A DNA stretch of 64,000 nucleotides. Source: CAJQGY01 sp964523375 (GTDB lineage Bacteria; Pseudomonadota; Gammaproteobacteria; Magnimaribacterales; D2472). The stretch spans positions 1 through 64,000 of the forward strand of contig CAZFYG010000007.1 of the NCBI GenBank assembly GCA_964523375.1, in the 5' to 3' direction. The notes under the pieces were generated by a model. The model saw nothing but the letters and a program-made list of their open reading frames with translations. It ran no database searches and was not told where the DNA came from. Below are positions 51,293 through 60,945 of the stretch, piece after piece. Position 1 is the stretch's first letter, and each line of letters opens with the position of its first letter. The translations under genes and the position numbers were made by a program.

Positions 51293-52312
51293 TTAAAATT
51301 CTTCTTCTTGATCTATGCTCCATTCACCCTGAGCTGCCAAATTATTCATTTTTGCTCTGTGAGACAAAATGTCTTGTGCAATAAATATGTTTCCAGCATC
51401 GCCTGACCAAGCTTTAAGAGCTCCTGCTTGGAGAGCTCTTCCATATGAAAAGCTTAACTTCCAACTAAAGCCACCCATCTTATTCATTGCATCGAGATGC
51501 TGTGTTGCTTCCACTTCTGTTTGGCCGCCTGATAGAAAAGTTATTCCCGGAACTTCTGCTGGGACATTTTCTTTAAGAGATTTGAGGGTCATACTTGCAA
51601 CATCTTCGATACTTGCTTTTAGCGTTGCCTCAGAGCCTGGTGTTACCATGCTTGGTTTTAACAATACCCCTTTTAAATTCACACCTTTACTTTTTAAAGA
51701 TTTGAATAGGCTTGCTAGGGCTCTGGATGATGCGTTAAAAGATTGTTCTATGGTGTGGCCACCATCCATCAAAATTTCTGGTTCAACAATAGGCACTAGC
51801 CCATTATTCTGTGCAAGCTTTGCATATTCAGCTAATGCATCCGCATTACCGTCTATGCATTGATCAGTGGGCATATCATTTCCAATTTTTATTACTGCTC
51901 TCCATTTTGTAAACTTGGCGCCAATAGCAGCATACTCTTTAAGCCTATCATTTAAGCCGTCTAAGCCTTGTGTAATAACTTCATCTGAGCCCTCAGAAAT
52001 TGGAACTAGGCCTTTATCAACCTTTATTCCTGGGAGTGCTCCTGCTGCATTCATAATATCAATTAACGGGGTACCATCTTTTGCATCTTGTCTTAACGTT
52101 TCATCAAAAAGAATCACTCCTCCGATATTTTGTTTAAGGCCTGACGCTCTAAATAACATTTCTCTATAATCTCTTCTATTGCTCTCTATGTTCTCAACGC
52201 CGATAGTATCAAAGCGCTTGCCACAGGTGGGATTACTCTCGTCTGCTGCCAGAATCCCTTTCCCATCAGAAACTATATATGAAGCTATTTCTTCTATATT
52301 ATTCAATGCCAT
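51293..52312 (-). CDS. Fructose-bisphosphate aldolase, class I
   Basis: A Schiff-base aldolase of 339 residues with the eukaryote-like class I pattern: GILAADESNPTCGKRF (19-34), the catalytic K219 in GVLLKPSMVTPG, and FLSGGQTEVEATQHLDAMN. The C-terminus lacks a terminal tyrosine. Many gammaproteobacteria have the zinc class II enzyme at this site (pgk-fba). It has a clear GGAGAA Shine-Dalgarno. It lies 21 bases after pgk, and glycolysis or gluconeogenesis is the evident role. Confidence 0.95.
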   Translation of the reverse strand: MALNNIEEIASYIVSDGKGILAADESNPTCGKRFDTIGVENIESNRRDYREMLFRASGLKQNIGGVILFDETLRQDAKDGTPLIDIMNAAGALPGIKVDKGLVPISEGSDEVITQGLDGLNDRLKEYAAIGAKFTKWRAVIKIGNDMPTDQCIDGNADALAEYAKLAQNNGLVPIVEPEILMDGGHTIEQSFNASSRALASLFKSLKSKGVNLKGVLLKPSMVTPGSEATLKASIEDVASMTLKSLKENVPAEVPGITFLSGGQTEVEATQHLDAMNKMGGFSWKLSFSYGRALQAGALKAWSGDAGNIFIAQDILSHRAKMNNLAAQGEWSIDQEEEF

Positions 52313-52333
52313 TTTTTCTCCTTATCCAATTTT

Positions 52334-53473
52334 TTATCTGCTTAAAGCCTCAATAGAGGGAAGTTTCTTGCCTTCCATATATTCTAAAAATGCGCCACCA
52401 CCAGTAGAACAATATGATACATCATCTTTGTTTATGAATGTATTGATAGCGCTTAAGGTCTCTCCACCGCCTGCAATAGAATAACCGCTAGAGGATTTTA
52501 TATTTTGAGCTAGACTTTCTGTTCCTAATGAAAAGAGGGGGTTCTCAAATACCCCAAGTGGGCCATTCCAAAGTATTAATTTTGAACTTTTGATAACGTC
52601 TTGCATTTTTATAGTTAGCATTTGGTCAAGGATCATTTCATCGCTTGTAACATCATCTATTTTTTTAAGCTTTACGTCAGAGCCTTCAAAAGAGGTTGAT
52701 GTGACCACCATAGATGGTAGTAGGATTTTATTCTCCTTAAGCATATTAGAGGCTATATCAAGCATAGAGTCTTCAACTAACGAAGTTCCAACCTCATATC
52801 CTGATGCTTTCAAAAAAGTATTTGCAATACCTCCGCCAACTATAATGCTATCAGCTTTCTTATTTAATGTATTTATGAGTCCCAGCTTTGAAGACACTTT
52901 AGCCCCACCAATAATAGCTAGATATGGTGATGGAGCATTTAACATGGCCCTATTTAAAGACTCTATTTCTTGCTTTAATAGGATCCCGCCACATGAATCT
53001 TTGCTTGAAAGAATTGCAGCATGAGTTGAGGCTTGTTTTCTATGGGCAGTACCAAAAGCATCAAAAACATATATATCCCCCATACACCCTAGTAATTTTC
53101 CTAAAGAAGAATTGTTAGACATCTCACCACTAAAAAATCTTATATTTTCCAATAATTGTACTTTGTTTTTTGTGTTAAAAATGTCATCACTGTCAGGGCT
53201 GTTAATTAATTGCACCGGCTCATCAAGAATGCTGGATAGAGCTTCTGCAACTGGGCTTAGTGAAAATACTTTGTCAGTTTTACCTTCAATAGGCCTTCCT
53301 AAATGACTCACAAGAAGCACCTTGCAGTTATTAGCTAGAGCATATTCTATTGAAGGTAGACAAGCTTTGATTCTTGTTAAGTCCTTTATAACTCCGTTTT
53401 TTATAGGGACATTCATATCCACCCTAATAACAAGATTTTTGCCAGTAATATTTAGCTCAACTAGACTCTTCAT
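52334..53473 (-). CDS. pgk: Phosphoglycerate kinase
   Basis: A 379-residue glycolytic kinase. Seen: RVDMNVPIKNGVIKDLTRI (17-35), SHLGRPIEGK, the AFGTAHRKQAS loop, GGAKVSSKLGLI and the nucleotide-binding WNGPLGVFENPLF, then GGGETLSAI. It overlaps tkt by 17 bases. The gap/epd gene that normally separates tkt from pgk is not here. Confidence 0.97.
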   Translation of the reverse strand: MKSLVELNITGKNLVIRVDMNVPIKNGVIKDLTRIKACLPSIEYALANNCKVLLVSHLGRPIEGKTDKVFSLSPVAEALSSILDEPVQLINSPDSDDIFNTKNKVQLLENIRFFSGEMSNNSSLGKLLGCMGDIYVFDAFGTAHRKQASTHAAILSSKDSCGGILLKQEIESLNRAMLNAPSPYLAIIGGAKVSSKLGLINTLNKKADSIIVGGGIANTFLKASGYEVGTSLVEDSMLDIASNMLKENKILLPSMVVTSTSFEGSDVKLKKIDDVTSDEMILDQMLTIKMQDVIKSSKLILWNGPLGVFENPLFSLGTESLAQNIKSSSGYSIAGGGETLSAINTFINKDDVSYCSTGGGAFLEYMEGKKLPSIEALSR

Positions 53474-55451
53474 CTAATAAAGATTTTGCCATTGAGACAA
53501 CGTTGGTGATGGTAAAGCCGAAATGCTGCATTAGATCTGATGCCGGAGCCGACTCCCCAAATGTCTCAATACCTAAAACCTTATCTGATTTATTTAACAG
53601 TTTATACCAAGAATCTGGATGGGCCATTTCAACAGCAAGCGTTGGTAGATTTTTACCCAGAACAGATGCCTTGTAGTCATCTGATTGTTCTAAAAATAAA
53701 TCTAGTGACGGCATTGAAATAATATTTGCATTTATCCCATCTTTACTCAAGTTTGACGCAGCATCTAATGCAAGTTGAACTTCGCTGCCTGAAGCAATTA
53801 TGCATAAATCAGGGCTAGCATGTTCTTTCAATAGGTAGCCTCCTTTTTGAATAAGGTTCACTTGATTGCTATCTCTATTTAATACTGAGGTATTTTGCCT
53901 GCTAAATATTAACGCTGAGGGTGACGTCAAGGATGATACTGCTTGCTTCCATGCAACGGCAGTTTCAACTAAGTCTGCAGGCCTCCAGTTATAAAGATTG
54001 GGAGTTGCCCTTAATGTTACTAAGTGTTCGATTGGTTGGTGGGTTGGCCCATCCTCACCTAAAGCTATTGAATCGTGAGTATAAACAAAAATATTCGGTA
54101 GCCCCATTAGAGCTGAAAGCCTTAAGGCATTTCTTGCATAGTCTGTGAATACTAAAAATGTTGCTCCATAGGGCTTAATACCGCCATGCAAAACCATTCC
54201 ATTCATTATGGCTGACATTCCAAACTCTCTAACACCATAATTAATATGATTTCCATCTGGCTTTTCATTGGAAAAAGCAGAGCTTGATTTAGAAAAAGTA
54301 TTGTTTGATGGGGTTAAATCTGCAGAGCCTCCAATTAGTTCAGGAAGTTCTTTAACAAAGAAATCTAAACATACTTGAGATGCTTTTCTGGTTGCCATTG
54401 GAGTATCATTAGACATTGCTTCATTCAAGAAACTTTCATATTTTGTATCAAAATTTGCTGGAAGCTTGCCATCAATTCTTCTTGTAAGCTCAACATATCT
54501 TTCTGGATGCTTGTTTTCGTATGAGCTCATAACAGAATCCCAGTTACTGTTATGTTCTTCGCCGGCAATTCTTGCATCCCAAAAATCATATACATGACCA
54601 GGAATATTAAATGGCTCATGATCCCAACCTAGAGCCTCTCTCGTTTTCTTTATCTCATCTTCGCCAAGTGGAGAACCGTGCACGCCAGAAGTTCCAGATT
54701 TGTTAGGAGACCCAAAGCCAATTGTTGTCCTGCAGAAGATCATTGTGGGTTTTGAAACCTCCAATTTTGCTGAACTTATGGCTCTGTCTATTTCATCAAT
54801 ATTATGGCCATCTACCGATATGGTTTGCCAACCATAACTATTAAAGCGCTCTTCGGTATTGTCAGTGAACCAATTATCAATTTCACCATCAATTGATATT
54901 CCATTTTGATCATAAAAACATATAAGCTTGCCTAGTTCATGTGTCCCAGCAAATGAGCATGCCTCGTGAGAAACTCCCTCCATAAGACACCCGTCACCCA
55001 CAAATGCATAAGTAAAATGATCAATTGGAGAAATATCATTTGTGTTAAATTGGGCAGATAAAGATTTTTCAGCTATCGCCATTCCAACTGCATTGGCAAT
55101 CCCTTGACCCAATGGCCCAGTTGTTGTCTCAATTCCATTGTCAATGTCATACTCTGGATGGCCTGGGGTTTTTGACTTCAATTTACGAAAGTCTTTTAAA
55201 TCTTCAATGCTTATTGAATAGCCGCTTAAATGGAGGAGGCTGTAAAGTAGCATTGAGCCATGCCCATTCGAAAGCACAAACCTATCCCGATTGAACCACC
55301 TGGGATTAGATGGATTGTGTTTAAGGTTTTTCCATAGAGCAACTGCGATTTCTGCCATGCCCATTGGCATTCCTGGGTGCCCCGAGTTAGCTCTTTGTAC
55401 AGCATCAATTGATAAAAATCTTAATGCGTTTGTTGATTCTGATGGATTCAA
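53457..55451 (-). CDS. tkt: Transketolase
   Basis: A 664-residue thiamine diphosphate enzyme of the pentose phosphate pathway. Motifs: NSGHPGMPMGMAEIAVAL (17-34), GPLGQGIANAVGMAIA, VGDGCLMEGVSHEA (GDG..N ThDP site), YTHDSIALGEDGPTHQPIEHL and NWRPADLVETAVAW. The start is TTG 55451 behind an AGGGG Shine-Dalgarno. It begins the tkt-pgk-fba-LOG unit and is divergent from metK. Confidence 0.97.
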   Translation of the reverse strand: MNPSESTNALRFLSIDAVQRANSGHPGMPMGMAEIAVALWKNLKHNPSNPRWFNRDRFVLSNGHGSMLLYSLLHLSGYSISIEDLKDFRKLKSKTPGHPEYDIDNGIETTTGPLGQGIANAVGMAIAEKSLSAQFNTNDISPIDHFTYAFVGDGCLMEGVSHEACSFAGTHELGKLICFYDQNGISIDGEIDNWFTDNTEERFNSYGWQTISVDGHNIDEIDRAISSAKLEVSKPTMIFCRTTIGFGSPNKSGTSGVHGSPLGEDEIKKTREALGWDHEPFNIPGHVYDFWDARIAGEEHNSNWDSVMSSYENKHPERYVELTRRIDGKLPANFDTKYESFLNEAMSNDTPMATRKASQVCLDFFVKELPELIGGSADLTPSNNTFSKSSSAFSNEKPDGNHINYGVREFGMSAIMNGMVLHGGIKPYGATFLVFTDYARNALRLSALMGLPNIFVYTHDSIALGEDGPTHQPIEHLVTLRATPNLYNWRPADLVETAVAWKQAVSSLTSPSALIFSRQNTSVLNRDSNQVNLIQKGGYLLKEHASPDLCIIASGSEVQLALDAASNLSKDGINANIISMPSLDLFLEQSDDYKASVLGKNLPTLAVEMAHPDSWYKLLNKSDKVLGIETFGESAPASDLMQHFGFTITNVVSMAKSLLDEESS

Positions 55452-55613
55452 TTTTTTCCCCTAAATAGAAAGAATCATAATATTTTAAAATCTAAATTGA
55501 TAGAAAAAAAAATCAAATTTCTATAAAATTCAGATATCGAAAATTATTGTTATTTTTCTTCGCCAAATACTGTAATAATAGCAATCTGATTCACAACTTA
55601 ATACATTAATAAT

Positions 55614-56789
55614 ATGAGCTATATTTTTACATCAGAGTCTGTCTCAGCAGGTCATCCAGATAAAGTCTGTGATCAAATCTCAGATGCTATTTTAGATGCT
55701 TATCTTTCTGCCGATCCTGAAAGTAGAGTTGCTTGTGAAACAATGATAAAAAACAATCTTGTGTTTGTTGCTGGCGAGATAACCTCTCTTGCAAATCCGA
55801 ATATAGAAGAAATTGTTCGCAAAACAATATTGGGGATAGGTTATAACGATGATGCCCTTGGCTTTAATGGAAATACCTGTGAAATTAAAAACTTATTATC
55901 TCAACAGTCTCTAGATATTGCTCAGGGTGTAAATGAGGGTGAAGGAGAAAATGAAGAGCAAGGCGCTGGAGATCAAGGTCTTATGTTTGGCTATGCTTGC
56001 AATGAAACAGAATCCTTAATGCCACTTCCAATAGATCTAGCCCACAGACTAGTAAAAAAACAAACTGAATTAATGAGATCAGGCGAGCTGCCATGGTTGA
56101 GACCAGATGCTAAAAGCCAAGTGAGTGTGGTTTATGGGAATAACGGTAAAAGCATTAAAGGTCTCTCTGCTATTGTTTTATCAACGCAACACTCTGAATC
56201 AATTTCTCAACAAGAGATTAAAGATTTAGTGATTGAAAAAATTATATCTCCAATTGTTCCTAAGGAATGGATGCTTGAGTCCACTAAAATCTTTATCAAC
56301 CCAACAGGAAAATTCGTAATTGGGGGGCCAGTAGGAGACTGTGGATTGACTGGCAGAAAAATAATCGTAGATACTTATGGAGGAATGGCAAGACATGGTG
56401 GCGGAGCATTCTCCGGCAAAGATCCCTCTAAAGTTGATAGATCTGCAGCATATGCCTCACGTTACGTAGCAAAAAATATTGTTGCAGCTGGTTTAGCAGA
56501 TTATTGTGAAATTCAGGTTTCTTATGCTATTGGGGTTGCTGAGCCAACATCCATCAATATAAATACCTTTGATTCAGAAAAAATCTCTAAAGAAAAACTT
56601 TATGCATTGGTTAATAAGCATTTTGATCTAAGGCCAAAAAGTATTATTGAGATGTTGAATCTAAAAAATATAAGTTACCTTCCAACAGCTGCATTTGGAC
56701 ACTTCGGAAGACTGGATAATGATTTTAGTTGGGAAAAAACAGATAAAAAAGATGCTCTAAGAAAAGACGCATTCAATGGAGAAAATTAA
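55614..56789 (+). CDS. metK: S-adenosylmethionine synthetase
   Basis: Makes SAM from methionine and ATP; 391 residues. Seen: ESVSAGHPDKVCDQISDAILD (opening half), EQGAGDQGLMFGYA, GGAFSGKDPSKVDRSAAYA and IGVAEPTSI. The 162-base region upstream shows no SAM or SAH riboswitch that I recognise, only AT-rich DNA with a short inverted repeat. It overlaps or abuts ahcY, forming a SAM-cycle pair. Confidence 0.98.
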   Translation: MSYIFTSESVSAGHPDKVCDQISDAILDAYLSADPESRVACETMIKNNLVFVAGEITSLANPNIEEIVRKTILGIGYNDDALGFNGNTCEIKNLLSQQSLDIAQGVNEGEGENEEQGAGDQGLMFGYACNETESLMPLPIDLAHRLVKKQTELMRSGELPWLRPDAKSQVSVVYGNNGKSIKGLSAIVLSTQHSESISQQEIKDLVIEKIISPIVPKEWMLESTKIFINPTGKFVIGGPVGDCGLTGRKIIVDTYGGMARHGGGAFSGKDPSKVDRSAAYASRYVAKNIVAAGLADYCEIQVSYAIGVAEPTSININTFDSEKISKEKLYALVNKHFDLRPKSIIEMLNLKNISYLPTAAFGHFGRLDNDFSWEKTDKKDALRKDAFNGEN

Positions 56790-56790
56790 A

Positions 56791-58185
56791 ATGATTAATG
56801 ACTATAAAGTAGCAGATATAAGCTTATCTGATTTTGGAAGAAGAGAGATATCTTTAGCTGAAAATGAAATGCCAGCTCTTATAGCCTTAAGAGATAAATA
56901 TAGAAACGACCAGCCTCTTCAAGGCGCAAGAATAATTGGATGTATTCACATGACCATTCAAACAGCTGTTCTTATGGAAACTCTGATAGATCTTGGGGCC
57001 GAAATAAGATGGTCGTCATGCAATATATTTTCAACACAAGACCATGCTGCTGCTGCAATGGCTGCTGCTGGAGTTCCTGTTTTTGCATGGAAAGGTGAAA
57101 CGGAAGAAGAGTTTGATTGGTGTATTGAGCAATCAATTCTAAAAGATGGTGCTCCATGGGATGCAAATATGATCCTTGACGATGGAGGCGACTTAACCAC
57201 AATGATTCATGAAAGATATCCTGAAATGTTAGAAAGAATACATGGAATCTCTGAGGAGACAACTACAGGAGTTCATAGGCTTAAGGAAATGTTAGAGAGC
57301 AATAGCCTGAAGGTTCCTGCAATTAATGTTAATGATTCTGTTACTAAAGCTAAAAATGATAATAAGTATGGATGTAGGCATAGCTTAAATGATGCTCTTA
57401 AAAGGGGCACGGATATGTTGCTTTCTGGAAAGAAAGGTCTTGTTATTGGATACGGAGATGTTGGTAAAGGCTCAGCTGCTAGCTTGTCCCAAGAAGGCAT
57501 GATAGTGCGAGTAGTTGAGGCAGACCCTATATGTGCTATGCAAGCTTGTATGGATGGCTATAGCGTTGTTTCGTGTTATAAAAATGGAAAGGTAACTAGA
57601 AAAATTGAAGATATAAATATTGATCTAATGAAAGAGACTGACCTCATTGTCACTACAACGGGCAATGTAAATGTTTGCGATTCAGCAATGCTTTCGTCTC
57701 TTAAGAATACTGCCGTAGTATGTAATATAGGACATTTTGATAACGAAATTGATACTGCTTATATGAGAGATCAGTGGCACTGGGAAGAAATAAAGCCACA
57801 GGTGCATAGAATTTTTAGGGATACAGCACCCGATGCCGCCCCTGATTTAAGTAGCAGAAATTTTTTAATACTTCTTTCTGAGGGGAGACTTGTTAACCTC
57901 GGCAACGCTACGGGCCATCCAAGTAGAATTATGGATGGATCTTTTGCAAACCAGGTTCTGGCTCAAATCTATCTATATGAACAGGGATTTGCAAATATAA
58001 ACGATGATGAAGTTAAGACCTCTATGATAAAGGTTGAAGTGCTCCCTAAAAAACTAGATGAGGAAGTTGCATCGCTCATGGTAAAAGGTTTTGGGGGTGT
58101 TATGACTGAGCTTACCCAAGATCAGGCAGAATATATCAATGTCCCGCAAGAAGGACCTTTCAAAGATGAAACATACAAATATTAA
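56791..58185 (+). CDS. ahcY: S-adenosylhomocysteine hydrolase
   Basis: Splits SAH to adenosine and homocysteine, so it removes the product of SAM methylations. I choose ATG 56791 (464 residues), one base after metK ends and 9 bases after a GGAGAA; the upstream in-frame ATG at 56776 is less likely. Seen: ETLIDLGAEIRWSSCNIFSTQDH (in part), NDSVTKAKNDNKYGCRHS and the NAD loop GYGDVGKGSAASL. It lies in one transcript with metK, lptM and lysA. Confidence 0.97.
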   Translation: MINDYKVADISLSDFGRREISLAENEMPALIALRDKYRNDQPLQGARIIGCIHMTIQTAVLMETLIDLGAEIRWSSCNIFSTQDHAAAAMAAAGVPVFAWKGETEEEFDWCIEQSILKDGAPWDANMILDDGGDLTTMIHERYPEMLERIHGISEETTTGVHRLKEMLESNSLKVPAINVNDSVTKAKNDNKYGCRHSLNDALKRGTDMLLSGKKGLVIGYGDVGKGSAASLSQEGMIVRVVEADPICAMQACMDGYSVVSCYKNGKVTRKIEDINIDLMKETDLIVTTTGNVNVCDSAMLSSLKNTAVVCNIGHFDNEIDTAYMRDQWHWEEIKPQVHRIFRDTAPDAAPDLSSRNFLILLSEGRLVNLGNATGHPSRIMDGSFANQVLAQIYLYEQGFANINDDEVKTSMIKVEVLPKKLDEEVASLMVKGFGGVMTELTQDQAEYINVPQEGPFKDETYKY

Positions 58186-58297
58186 TAAGCTTCTATTTAG
58201 ATCTTTTTTCATTTTTTTATCTTTGTGTATTATCTCTGGGTGTGGGGTAAAGGGCCCATTGATTGAAAATATGCCAATAGAGGATAGCTCAGACTAA
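58166..58297 (+). CDS. lptM: LptM (YifL)-type small lipoprotein
   Basis: A 43-codon gene overlapping the end of ahcY by 20 bases and the start of lysA by 1 (TAATG). The product has a signal helix (FRSFFIFLSLCIISG) and a lipobox ending in SGCG followed by VKGPL, matching the CGxKGPL signature of LptM, which helps LptD mature its disulfides in the LPS translocon. E. coli yifL also sits just before dapF. The mature part is only about 20 residues, shorter than E. coli LptM. Confidence 0.85.
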   Translation: MKHTNINKLLFRSFFIFLSLCIISGCGVKGPLIENMPIEDSSD

Positions 58298-59538
58298 TGG
58301 ACTACTTTGCATATAAAGATAACAAGCTCTTTTGTGAGGAAGTTGATCTTAAAAGTATTTGTGACAAAGTAGGAACGCCTGCTTATGTTTATTCAAAAAA
58401 AACTTTAGAACGTCATGCTAATGCATACTTAAAATCATTTTCATCAACCAATAACTTAATTTGTTTTTCTGTTAAGTCATTAAGCAATCTTTCGGTTCTA
58501 AATGTTCTTAAAAAGATTGGCTGTGGCTTTGATATTGTTTCTGGGGGAGAGCTTCATAGGGTTTTAGCAATAAAGGCTGACCCAAATAAAATAATTTTTT
58601 CTGGCGTTGGTAAATCAGAAGAAGAGATTGAATATGGAATTAGAAATAGAATTCTTTCATTTAATATTGAATCAGGGTCTGAGCTTAAAAGAATTGAGAG
58701 TGTTGCTAGTAAGCTAAATATTAATGCATCTATTTCTATTAGATTTAATCCAGAAGTTGATTCTGGGGGACATGACTATATTACAACCGGAAGGAAGGGA
58801 GATAAGTTTGGAATTTCCTCTCTTAAAGAGGTTATGCAAATAGCTGAATATGCAAATAAATCAAAAAATATTAATTTAGTAGGGCTGGCATGTCATATAG
58901 GATCTCAAATACTCAACTTGGAAAGTTACAAGGCTGCAGCAGAAAAAACAGTTGAACTTGCAGATAAAATTAATGCACTTGGTGTTGAGCTTAAATTTTT
59001 AGACATGGGTGGGGGTTTAGGTGTTCCATATAATGGCGAAACGCCACCGAATCCAGCTGATTTGGTGAAAACCATCGAGGGTGTCATGAGCAATAGAAGG
59101 GAAAATATTGTATTGGAGCCAGGAAGAACTATTTCTGCTAATGCTGGAACATTGCTTACCTCAGTCGAATATATTAAAGATGATTTTTTGATTGTAGACT
59201 CAGCAATGAATGACCTTTTGAGGCCTTCTCTGTATGGGGCTGAACATGATGTATGGAATATTAACAACAACCAAAATACGAGTGCAAAAAATTGGAGTGT
59301 TGTTGGTCCGATATGTGAATCATCTGACTTTATTAGAAAAAATATTGCTCTTTCAGCTGATGAAGGCGATGTCTTGGCTATAAAAACAGCAGGTGCCTAT
59401 GGTTTTGTAATGTCCTCGAATTACAACTCAAGACGAAGATGTGCCGAAGTTTTGGTTGATGGGTCTAAGTTTGAGGTTGTGAAAAGAAGAGAGAGTTATG
59501 CAGACTTATTAAACCTAGAAGAAGTGCCAAATGATTAA
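58297..59538 (+). CDS. lysA: Diaminopimelate decarboxylase
   Basis: Last step of lysine synthesis. The 413-residue PLP enzyme has K60 in ICFSVKSLSN, GCGFDIVSGGELHR, the HIGSQI motif, DMGGGLGVPY, EPGRTISANAG and GPICESSDFIR with the substrate-binding Cys. Just before dapF, it puts two late diaminopimelate-pathway genes together. It overlaps lptM by one base and dapF by 8. Confidence 0.97.
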   Translation: MDYFAYKDNKLFCEEVDLKSICDKVGTPAYVYSKKTLERHANAYLKSFSSTNNLICFSVKSLSNLSVLNVLKKIGCGFDIVSGGELHRVLAIKADPNKIIFSGVGKSEEEIEYGIRNRILSFNIESGSELKRIESVASKLNINASISIRFNPEVDSGGHDYITTGRKGDKFGISSLKEVMQIAEYANKSKNINLVGLACHIGSQILNLESYKAAAEKTVELADKINALGVELKFLDMGGGLGVPYNGETPPNPADLVKTIEGVMSNRRENIVLEPGRTISANAGTLLTSVEYIKDDFLIVDSAMNDLLRPSLYGAEHDVWNINNNQNTSAKNWSVVGPICESSDFIRKNIALSADEGDVLAIKTAGAYGFVMSSNYNSRRRCAEVLVDGSKFEVVKRRESYADLLNLEEVPND

Positions 59539-60310
59539 GTTCAATAAAATGCACGGCAATGGAAATGACTTTATAGTTATCAACTCATTAATTAAAGACT
59601 TTGTTCTTACAAAAGGCAAAATATCTAATCTTGCTAATAGAAATAAAGGAATTGGATTTGATCAGCTTATATTAATTGAAGCCCCAACCAATAAAGAAGC
59701 TGATTTTTTTATAAGATTTTTTAATAGTGATGGAACAACAGCGAAAATGTGTCTCAATGGAATAAGGTGTGCTGCATCTTTAATATGGTCAGAAAAACTT
59801 TCCCCACATAAAACAATTCATCTTCAAACTTCTACTCGCACTATTTCATGTTCACAAAAAGGCTCTCTAGTAGAAGCTATTATTCAGATGCCAAGTCTTA
59901 TTGAAGATCAAGACCTTTATAAAAATATAAATAAACATCTGAATGCAGCCACATACTCTCTTGTAGATTGTGGAAATAAGCATTTATGCATAGAACTGGG
60001 GTCTATCGATACTTATAAACTTGAAGAGCTATATAAAAAATTACAACCAGAAATAACAACTAAAAAAATTAACCTGTCTATCTATAAAAAAGCTGAAAGG
60101 GAAATCCATATTAGAACTTATGAAAATGGGGCTGGCGAAACGCTTTCTTGTGGCTCTGCATCTGCCTCTGTTGCATTTATTGAGCTTTATAAAAAAAATA
60201 AAGCAACAGTACTATCAGCAGGTGGAAAGTTGCAATTCTCACAATACAAAGACAAACTAAAAATGATTGGTCCTGCTAAAAATGTATTTAAAGGAGTAAT
60301 AGAGGAATGA
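59531..60310 (+). CDS. dapF: Diaminopimelate epimerase
   Basis: Turns LL- into meso-diaminopimelate for lysine and murein. 259 residues with both catalytic cysteines: C74 in TTAKMCLNGIRC and C207 in GETLSCGSASAS, and the HGNGNDFIVI start. The second motif reads LSCGSASAS, where E. coli has QACGSGACA. It overlaps lysA by 8 bases and the DUF484 gene by 4. Confidence 0.96.
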   Translation: MIKFNKMHGNGNDFIVINSLIKDFVLTKGKISNLANRNKGIGFDQLILIEAPTNKEADFFIRFFNSDGTTAKMCLNGIRCAASLIWSEKLSPHKTIHLQTSTRTISCSQKGSLVEAIIQMPSLIEDQDLYKNINKHLNAATYSLVDCGNKHLCIELGSIDTYKLEELYKKLQPEITTKKINLSIYKKAEREIHIRTYENGAGETLSCGSASASVAFIELYKKNKATVLSAGGKLQFSQYKDKLKMIGPAKNVFKGVIEE

Positions 60311-60945
60311 ATAAAAAACTTGACCCAAAAGATGTAGAAATTTTTCTTCTTGAAAATTTAGATTTTTTTAAGGACAGAGAGGCTTTAATAAGTGAGCTAA
60401 AATTCAATCACTCTTCAGCAGGCAGCGCATCTTCTTTGCTAGAAAGGCAAATACACAGGCTTAGAGATGAACAAAAAGAGCTAATGGATCTTTTATCAAG
60501 CTTCATGAAAACAGCATCATTAAATGAAGATCTTTTTAACAAATCCAAAGACCTTACATTAAGCATACTTGGCTCAACGTCTAAGGAAGGGATAACTAAA
60601 ATAGTTAGGCAGACTTTTTTAGAGAAATTTAATGTTGATGTTTGTGAATTATCATTCTATGAAAATAAACAGATTGAGGATCTAGAGAATAAAACGGGCT
60701 TCTCCTTGCATAAAGGTGCGATTCATTGCGGGCCTTATGCAAAAGAAAAGATTTCTACAATATTTAAAAATCAAGAAGTCCAATCAATGGTTCTTTCAGT
60801 TTTTATTTCTGGTAAAAAAATAGGCATTCTTGCGCTTGGGAGTTTTGATAGAAGTAAATATCTTGGCGATGAAGATACAACGTTTATTCAGTACATAAGA
60901 GATATCGTTGAAAAAAGACTGGTGACAATCGTATCTGATGCCTAA
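60307..60945 (+). CDS. DUF484 family protein (GAF-like)
   Basis: A 212-residue protein of unknown function, always found between dapF and xerC in gammaproteobacteria. Residues 5-70 form a coiled-coil stretch (LLERQIHRLRDEQKELMDLLSSF), followed by a GAF-like domain (about 90-208) with the closing FGSFD-like ALGSFDRSKYLGDEDTTFIQYIRD. No catalytic residues are evident. It overlaps xerC by 8 bases. Confidence 0.9.
   Translation: MNKKLDPKDVEIFLLENLDFFKDREALISELKFNHSSAGSASSLLERQIHRLRDEQKELMDLLSSFMKTASLNEDLFNKSKDLTLSILGSTSKEGITKIVRQTFLEKFNVDVCELSFYENKQIEDLENKTGFSLHKGAIHCGPYAKEKISTIFKNQEVQSMVLSVFISGKKIGILALGSFDRSKYLGDEDTTFIQYIRDIVEKRLVTIVSDA

Noticed and set aside
51369..53118. Long open frames antisense to fba and pgk
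   Set aside because: They run opposite to well-conserved genes, show no motif and have low-complexity residues such as runs of Ser and Pro, so they are shadows of the real frames.
55452..55613. Possible SAM or SAH riboswitch upstream of metK
   Set aside because: The 162-base region is AT-rich with one short repeat (TAGAAA and TTTCTA). I could not find the conserved cores of the SAM-I, SAM-II, SAM-V or SAH classes.
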